A stretch of DNA of 64,000 nt, taken from RUG14156 sp948742005 (GTDB taxonomy: Bacteria; Cyanobacteriota; Vampirovibrionia; Gastranaerophilales; Gastranaerophilaceae). Both the position numbers and the translations under genes were made by a program. Where the stretch lies: the NCBI GenBank assembly GCA_965647125.1, contig CBFGCD010000007.1, positions 32,190 to 96,189 of the forward strand, in the 5' to 3' direction. Positions 1 through 6,929 of this stretch are shown here, one piece after another (the stretch's first letter is position 1; the number at the start of each line of letters is the position of its first letter). The notes beneath the pieces were generated by a model. It was given only the letters and a program-made list of their open reading frames with translations, had not been told where the DNA came from and did no database searches.

Positions 1-2
1 AT

Positions 3-128
3 GAATTTTCTAAATTTCTATATGTATTAAGCATAGGTTTTAAAAATGAAAATATTTTAAATTTAAAACAATCAGATTTTAATTCTATCATCAACATAAT
101 AAATACTCATTATTCAGCACAAAATTAA
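3..128 (+). CDS. 3' end of a truncated gene, unknown product
   Basis: An open frame enters from the left edge and reads 41 codons to TAA at 126-128. The visible C-terminus is polar, rich in Asn, Ile and Ser, and ends in YSAQN. It converges on the SDR gene that ends at 135, which fits a real gene end rather than a chance frame. No domain can be assigned from so short a piece, and the sequence to the left is needed to identify it. Confidence 0.4.
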   Translation, partial: EFSKFLYVLSIGFKNENILNLKQSDFNSIINIINTHYSAQN

Positions 129-134
129 AAAACC

Positions 135-833
135 TTAAAATCTATCCCTGACAATAATCGGCTGTCCTTCTAAAACATTCATTTTATCATCCAGCAATGA
201 AACAATAACATTTGCAACATGCTCAGGCTGCATAATCGTTCTCGGGTCTTCCTCGGGCGCTAAAATTTTCCTTAAAGGTGTTGCGCAGCGCCCCGGGGCG
301 ATTACAAAAACCCTGATTCCATAACTTTTCAATTCCTCAGCCATCGTTAAAGAAAAATTAACAACCCCTGCTTTAGATGCTGCATAAGCGCTCCAACCGG
401 GGCGGGCGGATAATCCTGCAGTGGATGAAATGTTGATGAATTTTCCTTTTGAATTTGTTTTTTTCATTAATAATGCGCCGTATTTCGTAACGTTAAAAAT
501 CCCCGTCATATTAACGCTAAAGGTTTCATTCCAGTTTTTTAAAGACATTTCAAACAAACTCTGTGGTTTAACATAACCTGCGCAATTAATAATTGCATCA
601 ATTTTTTTGAACTTTTTTTCAATAAAATCAAAAATATTGCGGCAAGAAAACTCACTTGTTACATCAAGATTTTTCAAAATCACATTATCATTAAATCCTG
701 ATTCTTTTTTTGAAATCGATTCGATTTTCCTTGAAGCACAGATAGCAATATTATCCTTTTGAAGTTCAAGCGCCGTTTTCAGCCCTATACCGGAACTTGC
801 GCCCGTTATTAAAATTACAGGGAGGTTATTCAT
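135..833 (-). CDS. SDR-family NAD(P)-dependent oxidoreductase
   Basis: A classical short-chain dehydrogenase/reductase of 232 residues. The N-terminus carries the cofactor-binding TGASSGIG motif (about residues 10-17). A central NCAG replaces the usual NNAG, and the catalytic YAASK motif lies near residue 148. The start was set at 833 because AAAGGAGG lies 5 nt upstream, giving MNNLPV; an upstream in-frame TTG is less likely. The gene overlaps the end of the cytidylyltransferase gene by 8 nt, so the two are almost certainly co-translated. Fused enzymes of the Bcs1 type join an IspD-like domain to an SDR to make CDP-ribitol from ribulose 5-phosphate, so this SDR may be a pentulose-phosphate reductase. 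The substrate is not proven by the sequence. Confidence 0.85.
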   Translation of the reverse strand: MNNLPVILITGASSGIGLKTALELQKDNIAICASRKIESISKKESGFNDNVILKNLDVTSEFSCRNIFDFIEKKFKKIDAIINCAGYVKPQSLFEMSLKNWNETFSVNMTGIFNVTKYGALLMKKTNSKGKFINISSTAGLSARPGWSAYAASKAGVVNFSLTMAEELKSYGIRVFVIAPGRCATPLRKILAPEEDPRTIMQPEHVANVIVSLLDDKMNVLEGQPIIVRDRF

Positions 834-1491
834 TATTTCCTCCTTTAAAAATATTATCAACAAGCAATAAATCCAAAGGCGTTGTGATTTTGATGTTTGA
901 TTCCATGCCTTTTATAAACCTGACCTTAAAACCGTATTTAAAAGCAAGCATAGAATCTTCCGTTGCGCAAAAGCCCTCTTTTCTTGCTTTTTGGTGAATT
1001 TCTTTTAAAATTTCGGTTTTAAACAACTGAGGAAGCTGGATATTGTGCAATTTTTTCCTATCGAGCATTTTTTCCATAAATTCCCCGCCCACACTGACCG
1101 TAAAAGGAATTGCAACAGTGGGAACAACAACATCATCAGAATTTGATAAAATCCGCTCAATAAATTCCTTTGAAATCAACGGTCTTGCCGCTTCATGAAT
1201 CAGGACTCTATCCGTTGTTACCTTTTTAAGCGCCAAATAAACTGATTCCTGCCTTGTTGCACCGCCCTCGATTAAAACCGCTTTTGAAATTTTATAATCC
1301 TTGATTATTTTTTCATAATCTTTTTTAGAACCTTTTTGATGCGCAATAATAATTCTATCAAATTCTTCCATCTTCTCAAAAATTTCCAAAGAAAAAACCA
1401 AACAAGGTTTCCCGTTAACAGGATAAAATTGCTTAGGATAATTTAACGCTGTCCTGATTCCAACCCCTGCCGATAATAAAATTACATCCAT
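826..1491 (-). CDS. ispD: IspD/TarI-family cytidylyltransferase
   Basis: A 221-residue member of the IspD family, which transfers CMP from CTP to a polyol phosphate: methylerythritol 4-phosphate in isoprenoid synthesis, or ribitol 5-phosphate in TarI/Bcs1 enzymes. Visible family motifs are the nucleotide-binding SAGVG.R...PKQF near residues 7-22, GGATRQESV, and IHEAARPL. The Gly-rich loop reads GVGIRTALNYPKQF rather than the usual G.G.RMG...PKQF, so the residue after Arg is Thr, not Met. The gene overlaps the following SDR by 8 nt, an arrangement resembling a split Bcs1. Family membership is firm; the choice between MEP-pathway IspD and a CDP-ribitol synthase is open. Confidence 0.8.
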   Translation of the reverse strand: MDVILLSAGVGIRTALNYPKQFYPVNGKPCLVFSLEIFEKMEEFDRIIIAHQKGSKKDYEKIIKDYKISKAVLIEGGATRQESVYLALKKVTTDRVLIHEAARPLISKEFIERILSNSDDVVVPTVAIPFTVSVGGEFMEKMLDRKKLHNIQLPQLFKTEILKEIHQKARKEGFCATEDSMLAFKYGFKVRFIKGMESNIKITTPLDLLLVDNIFKGGNNE

Positions 1492-1572
1492 AAAACCCCT
1501 GAAAAATATTATTTATAAAATAATTATACAAAATCTGTTTTTTATGGGCAAATTTTTAGTATATTTTAAATC

Positions 1573-2529
1573 TTAAATTCCACATTTGGCGCAATTAGAG
1601 CATCCTGCACAATATTCTTTTTGCGAACAATAGGTGCAGTGCTTTTTGAAAAATTTTTCATCATCAATTAAATCAAACAACTTTGTTTGAGAATTTTGAG
1701 CGTATTTCGGAATTTTAAAAACCTGCGGGGTTGAACTTTTATAGTTTAAATTTTCCTCATAAGCGATTTTTGATTGGATAAATTTATTTTCAGGAATGAT
1801 TTTTTTATTATTTTTAATATAAATATTTCCCGTTTCAAAAAATTTAAAAGAAATATCAAACTCCCGCGCTTCAATTGATAAATCTTTTACCCAATCATAA
1901 AACAAAGGCCTTGCGCCGTCATAGTTTTCCCCTCCGCACCAGATGTTTTCAATTCCTTTTGATTTTAGAAATTGTTTTAAATAACTCGTTGAAAAATTTG
2001 AATCCTGCGCAAAATTATTCGTTTTTAAATATAATTCCAAAGCCTTTTTCAAAGAAACCCTTGATATAAAAGGCGCTGTCATAATCCCCTTGTGTTCAAA
2101 CGGCAATTCAAGAAGATAAGGCAAGCGCTCATTCATCCTTTTTTGATTTTCACATGTTATATGAAACCAGATATTTTCAAAATTATCCCATTCACCAGGC
2201 AGACACTTCAAAACCCTTTCAGGTCTTTTTGTAATCAAAATAAAAACAACATCCGAGCGTTTTTTCATAATTTCCCAGGCTTCATCGCGCCAATCATCCG
2301 CTTCTTTTAAGAAAAAGTCAGATGTCATACAAACCCTTAAAAATTCCCCCGATTTAATCTTATAATTCCCGAATTTATCCTTATGCAGAGGATAATCAAA
2401 ATTATTCCTAACCCGATAAATCTCACTTCCCGATTTATCGCGCTTAGAATCGAGAAAATACATATAACAATTTTCACACCCCTCGCTTTTTTTAACACAC
2501 CCATGCCAGGGATTCCAAATATCACGCAT
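1573..2529 (-). CDS. DUF5131 / phage Gp37-Gp68-like family protein
   Basis: A 318-residue protein of the DUF5131 (phage Gp37/Gp68) family, recognised by an N-terminal WNPWHGC....EGCENCYM motif, a central FILITKRPER segment and an ENIWCGGE-like strand. The three spaced N-terminal cysteines recall a metal or Fe-S site. A second Cys cluster of CxxC type sits at the extreme C-terminus (CTYCSQKEYCAGCSNCAKC, about residues 297-316), so a second metal site is likely. The biochemical role of the family is unsettled; members occur in phages and in chromosomal accessory regions. It is divergent from the gene at 2601, with about 70 nt between the starts, and forms no evident operon. Confidence 0.75.
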   Translation of the reverse strand: MRDIWNPWHGCVKKSEGCENCYMYFLDSKRDKSGSEIYRVRNNFDYPLHKDKFGNYKIKSGEFLRVCMTSDFFLKEADDWRDEAWEIMKKRSDVVFILITKRPERVLKCLPGEWDNFENIWFHITCENQKRMNERLPYLLELPFEHKGIMTAPFISRVSLKKALELYLKTNNFAQDSNFSTSYLKQFLKSKGIENIWCGGENYDGARPLFYDWVKDLSIEAREFDISFKFFETGNIYIKNNKKIIPENKFIQSKIAYEENLNYKSSTPQVFKIPKYAQNSQTKLFDLIDDEKFFKKHCTYCSQKEYCAGCSNCAKCGI

Positions 2530-2587
2530 GTTACCTCGTTTTTAATATCATAGTTATATTGTAATTATTAGTTTATATAATTTATAG

Positions 2588-2600
2588 TATAATTAAACTT
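2588..2600 (+). promoter_or_regulatory. -10 box giving a probable leaderless transcript
   Basis: A perfect TATAAT (2588-2593) ends 7 nt before the ATG at 2601, and no Shine-Dalgarno sequence precedes that ATG. Transcription from this box would start at or within a base of the ATG. The -35 region is weak. Confidence 0.5.
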
Positions 2601-4064
2601 ATGATAGAGCAAATCAAAAAATTAATATCGGGCGGAGAAAACGAAACGGTAGAATTCAAAAAGGCATACAGAGATTTTCCAAATGATGCTTATGAATCAA
2701 TTTGTGCATTTTTAAATTCACAAGGAGGAACATTAATTCTTGGCGTGGAAGATAATGGCGAAATTAAAGGAGTTTGTCCTGAGTCGGTTAATCAAATAAA
2801 AACAAAATTCATAACCGCAATGAACAATCCGCAAATCATAAATCCAACAATATATTTAACAATCAATGAAATCAAAATAAGCAATAAAATTGTTCTCTAT
2901 ATTCAAGTTCCAAACACTTCCTGTGTTTACAGCTACAAAAACAAAATTTATTTAAGAAATCAATCTTCTGATATGGATATTACTCACATTCAGGAAGAAG
3001 TAACAAGATTATATTTAAGAACCGATAATACATATTCTGAAAACCAAATATTTCCACATCTTCCGATAGAAAATTTAAGACAAGATTTAATAGACAGAGT
3101 CAAAAAGCTTGCAAAAATCAACAATGCACAGAATGATTGGAATACATTAGACACAAAAGAATTTTTATTTAAAAACAGACTTTATATAATAAATTATTTA
3201 ACAGGTCAAGAGGGAATAACCCTTGCAGGAGTATTGTTATTCGGCACAGACGAACAAATAGCTTCGGTTGCTCCGGGCTTTAAATTTGAACTTGTAAAAC
3301 AAGTTAATGATAAAGAAAGATATGATGACAGAATAACTTTAACAACAAATTTGCTGGATTGCTTTGACATTGCAACAAAATTTATCATCAATAACCTGCC
3401 AAGTCCTTTTTATCTGGAAAATATGCAAAGGATAAATTTAAGAAACTTAATTTTTAGAGAAATTATTGCAAACATGCTTGTTCATAAAGAATATACAGGA
3501 GCAGAACCAACCAAATTAATTATTACAAGCGATAATATAATAGCCCAAAACAGCAATCGCCCCCACATAAGAGGCATTGTAACTCCCAAAAATTCTGTTA
3601 ATTTTTCCAAAAACCCTAATATAATAAGAATTTTCAGGGGAATTGGCTATGTTGAAGATTTTGGAACAGGCATACCAAAATTATTCAAATATTGCAAAAC
3701 ATACACAAATTATAATCCCGTAATTGAAGATGAAAATATATTTAAATTTACACTTAAACATGATTTCTTTAAAAATAAAAAAAATAATAACGACACAATA
3801 TTATTTGACGCATTACCGAGTGATGTAGTAAGTGATGTAGTAAGTGATGTAGTAAGTGATGTAGTAGCACTTGAAAATTCAATCATATTATTTTGTTCAA
3901 AAGAACGCTCCTTAAAAGAAATCGCCTCAAAACTCGGTTACAGCAACAGATATCACTTCAAAAGAAAAATCTTAAATCCTTTAATAGAAAAGGGTAAAAT
4001 AAAACCAACTTACCCCCAAAGCCCAAACAGCCCAAAACAGAAATATGTTTCCACTACAAATTAA
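2601..4064 (+). CDS. AlbA_2/Schlafen-like putative DNA-binding protein with RecG-C-type ATPase domain
   Basis: A 487-residue protein with an N-terminal AlbA_2 (divergent AAA_4, Schlafen-like) domain, recognised by GENETVEFKKAY, CAFLNSQGGTLILGV and NGEIKGV in the first 60 residues. A central GHKL-like ATP-binding region of the RecG-C/HATPase_c_4 type follows, shown by FREIIANMLVHKEY and GIGYVEDFGTGIPK. A linker made of four SDVV repeats (about residues 407-422) precedes a C-terminal winged-helix-like segment (SLKEIASKLGYSNRYHFK). Such proteins are usually annotated as putative transcriptional regulators or RecG-related helicases and are common in accessory and defence regions. No substrate can be read from the sequence. 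The transcript is probably leaderless. Confidence 0.8.
   Translation: MIEQIKKLISGGENETVEFKKAYRDFPNDAYESICAFLNSQGGTLILGVEDNGEIKGVCPESVNQIKTKFITAMNNPQIINPTIYLTINEIKISNKIVLYIQVPNTSCVYSYKNKIYLRNQSSDMDITHIQEEVTRLYLRTDNTYSENQIFPHLPIENLRQDLIDRVKKLAKINNAQNDWNTLDTKEFLFKNRLYIINYLTGQEGITLAGVLLFGTDEQIASVAPGFKFELVKQVNDKERYDDRITLTTNLLDCFDIATKFIINNLPSPFYLENMQRINLRNLIFREIIANMLVHKEYTGAEPTKLIITSDNIIAQNSNRPHIRGIVTPKNSVNFSKNPNIIRIFRGIGYVEDFGTGIPKLFKYCKTYTNYNPVIEDENIFKFTLKHDFFKNKKNNNDTILFDALPSDVVSDVVSDVVSDVVALENSIILFCSKERSLKEIASKLGYSNRYHFKRKILNPLIEKGKIKPTYPQSPNSPKQKYVSTTN
3819..3866 (+). repeat. Four perfect 12-bp tandem repeats inside a coding region
   Basis: The unit AGTGATGTAGTA is repeated exactly four times and encodes SDVV x4 in the interdomain linker. 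Loss or gain of a unit keeps the frame and would only change linker length. Confidence 0.95.
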
Positions 4065-4144
4065 AAAAAGTTGTAGTATTTATGTTATTATAAATCTTGC
4101 AAGCAAAGCTTGCAGGGTAGTAAACCTATTTTTGCACCTGCCAA

Positions 4145-4190
4145 CCGTCACAGACTTGTAATAAACGAAAACGGCGGAAAGGAGGGTGTT
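4145..4190 (+). promoter_or_regulatory. Structured leader of peptide unit 1
   Basis: The 14-nt core CACAGACTTGTAAT (4149-4162) is identical to one in the leader at 5609-5622. Here it is enclosed by CCGT (4145-4148) pairing with ACGG (4171-4174). The Shine-Dalgarno GGAAAGGAGG follows at once. A further CACC (4137-4140 region) can pair with GGTG just after the SD. The stem sequence differs from the second copy but pairing is kept. Confidence 0.55.
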
Positions 4191-4193
4191 GAA

Positions 4194-4271
4194 ATGAATT
4201 TCAGTATAACTGAAAGAGTGCTATTAATCATTTTACTGATAATAATAGCACTCGCATTTCTAGTAAAATAG
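4194..4271 (+). CDS. 25-residue hydrophobic single-TM peptide, copy 1
   Basis: ATG at 4194 follows AAAGGAGG and opens 25 codons ending in TAG at 4269-4271. The peptide starts MNFSITERVL, then has an unbroken hydrophobic stretch of about 16 residues and a final Lys, so it would form one short membrane helix. A paralogue of the same length and layout lies at 5651 (shared pattern M-x-F-x-ITE-x-x-L, then IIIAL). Both are preceded by the same structured leader and followed by the same type of hairpin. Short hydrophobic peptides under such control resemble type I toxins, but no known toxin family was recognised and the role is inference. Confidence 0.6.
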   Translation: MNFSITERVLLIILLIIIALAFLVK

Positions 4272-4323
4272 GGAAGTAATGAAAGCTTTTAGGATGTTAG
4301 AGCTCCTAAAAGCTTTTCCCTAT
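4268..4323 (+). terminator. Two-part 3' hairpin of peptide unit 1
   Basis: ATAGGGAA (4268-4275) pairs with TTCCCTAT (4316-4323), and an inner 13-nt arm at 4282-4294 pairs with 4304-4316. The stop codon of the peptide lies in the outer stem. The outer stem sequence is the same as in the second unit, while the inner stem is different but still fully paired. Confidence 0.6.
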
Positions 4324-4444
4324 ATTATATATTATATCTGATTTATCGCAAAATTCAAGACATGAATTTTAAGTCATTGTAATTGTCAAGCTAATAATTG
4401 AAAATCAATAGTTAAAAATTGAAAAAGTGGTATATAATAGCAAT

Positions 4445-4538
4445 AAAGGGCGTGCAGATTGCACTCTGCACATTAAAAGCCCTAGTTGATTATTTTTAGC
4501 ACTATAATTATCCAAAAGATAAGCCATAGTGCTTTTTC
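4445..4538 (+). ncRNA. Candidate small RNA with its own promoter and terminator
   Basis: TATAAT at 4433-4438 is followed by a sequence that folds into two hairpins. The first has GGGC (4448-4451) pairing with GCCC (4479-4482) around an inner GTGCAG/CTGCAC stem. The second has AGCACTAT (4498-4505) pairing with ATAGTGCT (4526-4533), with an inner TTATC/GATAA, and ends in a run of T as an intrinsic terminator. There is no reading frame. I recognise no known RNA family. The -35 box is poor. Confidence 0.45.
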
Positions 4539-4576
4539 AGTAATAACCCCAAAAAGCCGAGGTTTTCTTCTTTTTG

Positions 4577-4633
4577 GTTCATTTTTCTTCTTTTGCGTTC
4601 CTGCGTTTGAGTGACAAAAGAAGAAAAATGAAC
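4577..4633. repeat. 19-bp perfect inverted repeat with 19-nt spacer
   Basis: GTTCATTTTTCTTCTTTTG at 4577-4595 is exactly complementary to 4615-4633. It lies in non-coding DNA outside any gene and has no T-run of terminator type immediately after it. It may be a dispersed palindromic element, but only one copy is visible in this window. Confidence 0.75.
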
Positions 4634-4845
4634 AAAGGCTTTAGCCTTTTAACAAAAACTGCGCGAAAGCGCAATGGATTTAAAATATTTAATGGCTCTT
4701 AAAAATTTCTTATTTGATTTATTCTATTCAAATGGGATAAATCTTTCTAATACAAATATTGTATATTTGCAATTTTATAAATTATCTGTCCTATTGCAAT
4801 CTTTATGTCCTTACATTTCATAATATTATTTAATACCATTAACAA

Positions 4846-5185
4846 ATGGAAAGTTCAAAATGCCTTACATTAGGAAAATTAATCAAAAAAGAACGCAAAA
4901 AACAAAATTTCACACAAGAAGATTTAAGTTCTAAAGTCGGCATTGACGAAAAAAACTTTAGGAAGAATTGAAAGGGGAGAAAATCCGCCGTCATTTACAA
5001 GTTTTTGCAAAATAATAGAAATTTTAAAAGTTGAACCTAATTATTTATTAGATGGCATAATGCCTTTTAGCAAACAAGATGAAAACCCGATTGATGTAGA
5101 ACTTCGCGGCAATATTAAAACACTATCCGATGAAGCAAAAATAAGTTTGAACGAATTTATAAAAAATTCAAGAATTACAAATTAA
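4846..5185 (+). pseudogene. XRE-family HTH regulator, frameshifted at an A7 run
   Basis: From ATG 4846 the frame reads MESSKCLTLGKLIKKERK...FTQEDLSSKVGIDEK and then hits TGA at 4969. One base over, the frame continues TLGRIERGENPPSFTSFCKII...EPNYLLDG to the stop at 5183-5185. Joined at the AAAAAAA run at 4949-4955, the two parts make a typical XRE/Cro-like helix-turn-helix of about 112 residues (IDEKTLGRIERGENPP is the recognition-helix region). Removing one A restores the frame. This may be a pseudogene, a sequencing error in a homopolymer, or a slippage-regulated gene. It sits between the two peptide/RNA units. Confidence 0.65.
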
Positions 5186-5202
5186 TTCCCTGATTTCAAT
5201 TT

Positions 5203-5430
5203 TTAAATCCCCAATATCCTCAAAACTGCATTGTATTTTTCATCAATATATTTTATTTCGCGCAGAATAATTATCGCAAGCCCTGTAATATCCGATTGTT
5301 TAATGTCTTCGCAACCGCCATTCATTTCCAAATCCGCTAAAATCTTTGCCAGACTTTTTAAAACGGATAATTCTACCCCGATTTCATTCATTTTATTGTC
5401 AATTTTAGATATTCTCACTCTTTTAACCAT
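5203..5430 (-). CDS. Small hypothetical protein, 75 aa
   Basis: A 75-residue frame beginning MVKRVRISKID and containing a predicted helical segment with regular Leu/Ile spacing (about residues 10-35), then SDITGLAIIILREI. An AAAAAGGGG Shine-Dalgarno-like stretch lies just upstream of the start. I recognise no domain. It faces and nearly touches the end of the frameshifted HTH gene, and could be an accessory small protein of the same module. The opposite strand also has an open frame here, so the call rests on the SD, the start context and the composition. Confidence 0.45.
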   Translation of the reverse strand: MVKRVRISKIDNKMNEIGVELSVLKSLAKILADLEMNGGCEDIKQSDITGLAIIILREIKYIDEKYNAVLRILGI

Positions 5431-5539
5431 TTTTCTACCCCTTTTTAATATTCCTCAAGTTTAATATTAATTTTGCTAAATTTCCACGACAGGATTTGGA
5501 AATATAGTCAAATTCTGACACATTTTAAAAAACTCAAAC

Positions 5540-5568
5540 TTAACACCCCGCCCCCATCCTGCTACAAT
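5540..5568 (+). promoter_or_regulatory. Promoter of peptide unit 2
   Basis: TTAACA (5540-5545) and TACAAT (5563-5568) are separated by 17 nt, which predicts a start near 5575 and a short transcript ending at the hairpin at 5780. Confidence 0.55.
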
Positions 5569-5597
5569 ACTAAAAAGGGTAAGCTTCTCTTGCTTAA

Positions 5598-5645
5598 ACC
5601 TCCCCCTGCACAGACTTGTAATGTGGAAAACACAGGAAAGGAGGT
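5598..5645 (+). promoter_or_regulatory. Structured leader of peptide unit 2 that can mask the ribosome site
   Basis: ACCTCC (5598-5603) is exactly complementary to the Shine-Dalgarno GGAGGT (5640-5645). Inside this, CCTG (5605-5608) pairs with CAGG (5633-5636) and GTG (5623-5625) pairs with CAC (5631-5633). The loop holds CACAGACTTGTAAT (5609-5622), identical to unit 1. The fold would hide the SD, so translation is probably controlled. Confidence 0.6.
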
Positions 5646-5650
5646 AAAAG

Positions 5651-5728
5651 ATGAAATTCTGCATAACAGAAAAAGCGCTATGGCTTATCTTTTGGATAAT
5701 CATAGCACTTATCATCTTAATAAGATAG
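5651..5728 (+). CDS. 25-residue hydrophobic single-TM peptide, copy 2
   Basis: ATG at 5651 lies 6 nt after GGAGG and opens 25 codons ending in TAG at 5726-5728. The peptide begins MKFCITEKAL, continues as a hydrophobic run with two Trp residues, and ends in Arg. Compared with the peptide at 4194 it has the same length, the same ITE motif, the same IIIAL core and a basic last residue. The 5' leader core and 3' outer hairpin are also shared, so the whole unit, not only the peptide, is duplicated. A type I toxin-like or regulatory membrane peptide is the most economical guess; nothing in the sequence proves toxicity. Confidence 0.6.
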   Translation: MKFCITEKALWLIFWIIIALIILIR

Positions 5729-5780
5729 GGAAGTAATGTAAGGTTTAAAAAGGTAACGACTTTTTAAACCTTTTCCCTAT
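5725..5780 (+). terminator. Two-part 3' hairpin of peptide unit 2
   Basis: ATAGGGAA (5725-5732) pairs with TTCCCTAT (5773-5780), and AAGGTTTAAAAAG (5740-5752) pairs with 5760-5772. The outer stem matches that of unit 1. The inner stem is a different sequence with pairing preserved. Confidence 0.6.
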
Positions 5781-5906
5781 ATAATTATTATACCCCATTT
5801 AAGCCAAATTTCAACATAAATAAAACATAAAACAAAAAATTATTAAAATATTTTTGTTATAATTTTAATATATTTCTAACAAAAAACAAACCAAGGACAA
5901 ATAACC

Positions 5907-6929
5907 ATGGCAAAAGATTTAACCAATTCCCACATAGAAAGACAAAATATTTTAAACAATCCTTATGCAATACAAGAAATTGAAAAAGCCGCAAAAATTG
6001 AGGGCATAAGGTTTGAAGACAGGGTAGTTTTGTTAAAAGAACAAATTGCTGATTTCTTTGAAGTTACTCCAAGGACAATTGAATTATATTTATCCAAATT
6101 TGAAGATGAATTGCAAAAAAACGGTTACGAGGTTTTACGAGGAAAACGCCTGTCATTATTAAAAGAAACCCTAAAAAATCAGTTTGGTACCGAAATGGAT
6201 TTCGCTACCAAAACAACTGTTCTTGGAATTTTTGATTTCAAAGCTTTTCTCAACATAGGAATGGTTATACAGGAAAGCGAAAGGGCAAAAATACTCAGAA
6301 AAATTATTTTAGATATAGTTATTGATACAATCAATAAAAAAACAGGTGGAGGAACTAAATATATAAATCAAAGGGATGAAGATTTTATCATTTCATACTT
6401 TCAAGGCGAAAACTACAGAAAAGAATTTTCTGATGCGCTAAATTATTACGTAGATATGGGCAAAGCAAAATATCCTATTTATACAAATAAAATCTATCAA
6501 AGCATTTTTAAAGAAAATGCTGAAGAATATCGCAAAATTCTTAAACTGGAAACCAGGGAAAAAATAAGAGACACATTTTACTCTGAAATTTTAGATTTAG
6601 TTTCAGCTTATGAATATGGTTTTGCAAAAAAATTACAAGAAGCATACGATTCAAACAACAATATCAAATTAAATCAATATGAAGTTGATAAATTATTCAA
6701 ACAATTTGAACAAGAACCGCACTGGAAACCATTAGTAGAAAAAGCAAGAAATAAAATGGCAAGCAGGGATTTTGCTTTCAGAGATGCTTTTCATGAAAAA
6801 TTAAATAATTACATCACTCCTTTAAACAAAGATGATTTTGAACGATTTATCGGAGAAAAAAGCAAAGAACTTATTGAACGTCTGGAAGATTCTAAAGAAG
6901 TATTAAAAAGACTTAAAGACAGGGAATAA
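5907..6929 (+). CDS. RhuM-like DNA-binding protein, probable partner of the Doc toxin
   Basis: A 340-residue protein. Its N-terminal region has a helix-turn-helix segment that resembles RhuM-family proteins (GIRFEDRVVLLKEQIADFFEVTPRTIELYL, shown here only for recognition: residues about 34-62). The rest is helical and charged with no catalytic motif I can see. It has a good SD (AAGGA) and a TGTTATAAT box about 45 nt upstream. Its TAA overlaps the ATG of the Fic/Doc gene by one base, the arrangement of an antitoxin or regulator gene followed by its toxin. Classical Doc partners are short Phd proteins, so a large RhuM-like partner is atypical. The antitoxin role is inferred from context. Confidence 0.65.
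   Translation: MAKDLTNSHIERQNILNNPYAIQEIEKAAKIEGIRFEDRVVLLKEQIADFFEVTPRTIELYLSKFEDELQKNGYEVLRGKRLSLLKETLKNQFGTEMDFATKTTVLGIFDFKAFLNIGMVIQESERAKILRKIILDIVIDTINKKTGGGTKYINQRDEDFIISYFQGENYRKEFSDALNYYVDMGKAKYPIYTNKIYQSIFKENAEEYRKILKLETREKIRDTFYSEILDLVSAYEYGFAKKLQEAYDSNNNIKLNQYEVDKLFKQFEQEPHWKPLVEKARNKMASRDFAFRDAFHEKLNNYITPLNKDDFERFIGEKSKELIERLEDSKEVLKRLKDRE

Larger units (their letters stand above)
4324..4845. other. Non-coding stretch between peptide unit 1 and the HTH gene
   Basis: No coding frame is supported here. The stretch holds a candidate small RNA (4445-4538), a 19-bp perfect inverted repeat (4577-4633), a small hairpin AAAGGCT/AGCCTTT (4634-4649) and a GAAA-tetraloop hairpin TGCGC-GAAA-GCGCA (4660-4673). 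The rest, 4674-4845, is AT-rich with nothing I can name. Confidence 0.6.

Noticed and set aside
4846..5185. Programmed -1 frameshift at A-AAA-AAC in the HTH gene
   Set aside because: A -1 slip would reach CTT TAG at once; the second half of the protein needs a +1 shift.
4130..5645. Known riboswitch class in the peptide leaders
   Set aside because: I compared by memory with c-di-GMP, preQ1, fluoride, SAM and guanidine motifs; none of their core sequences is present.
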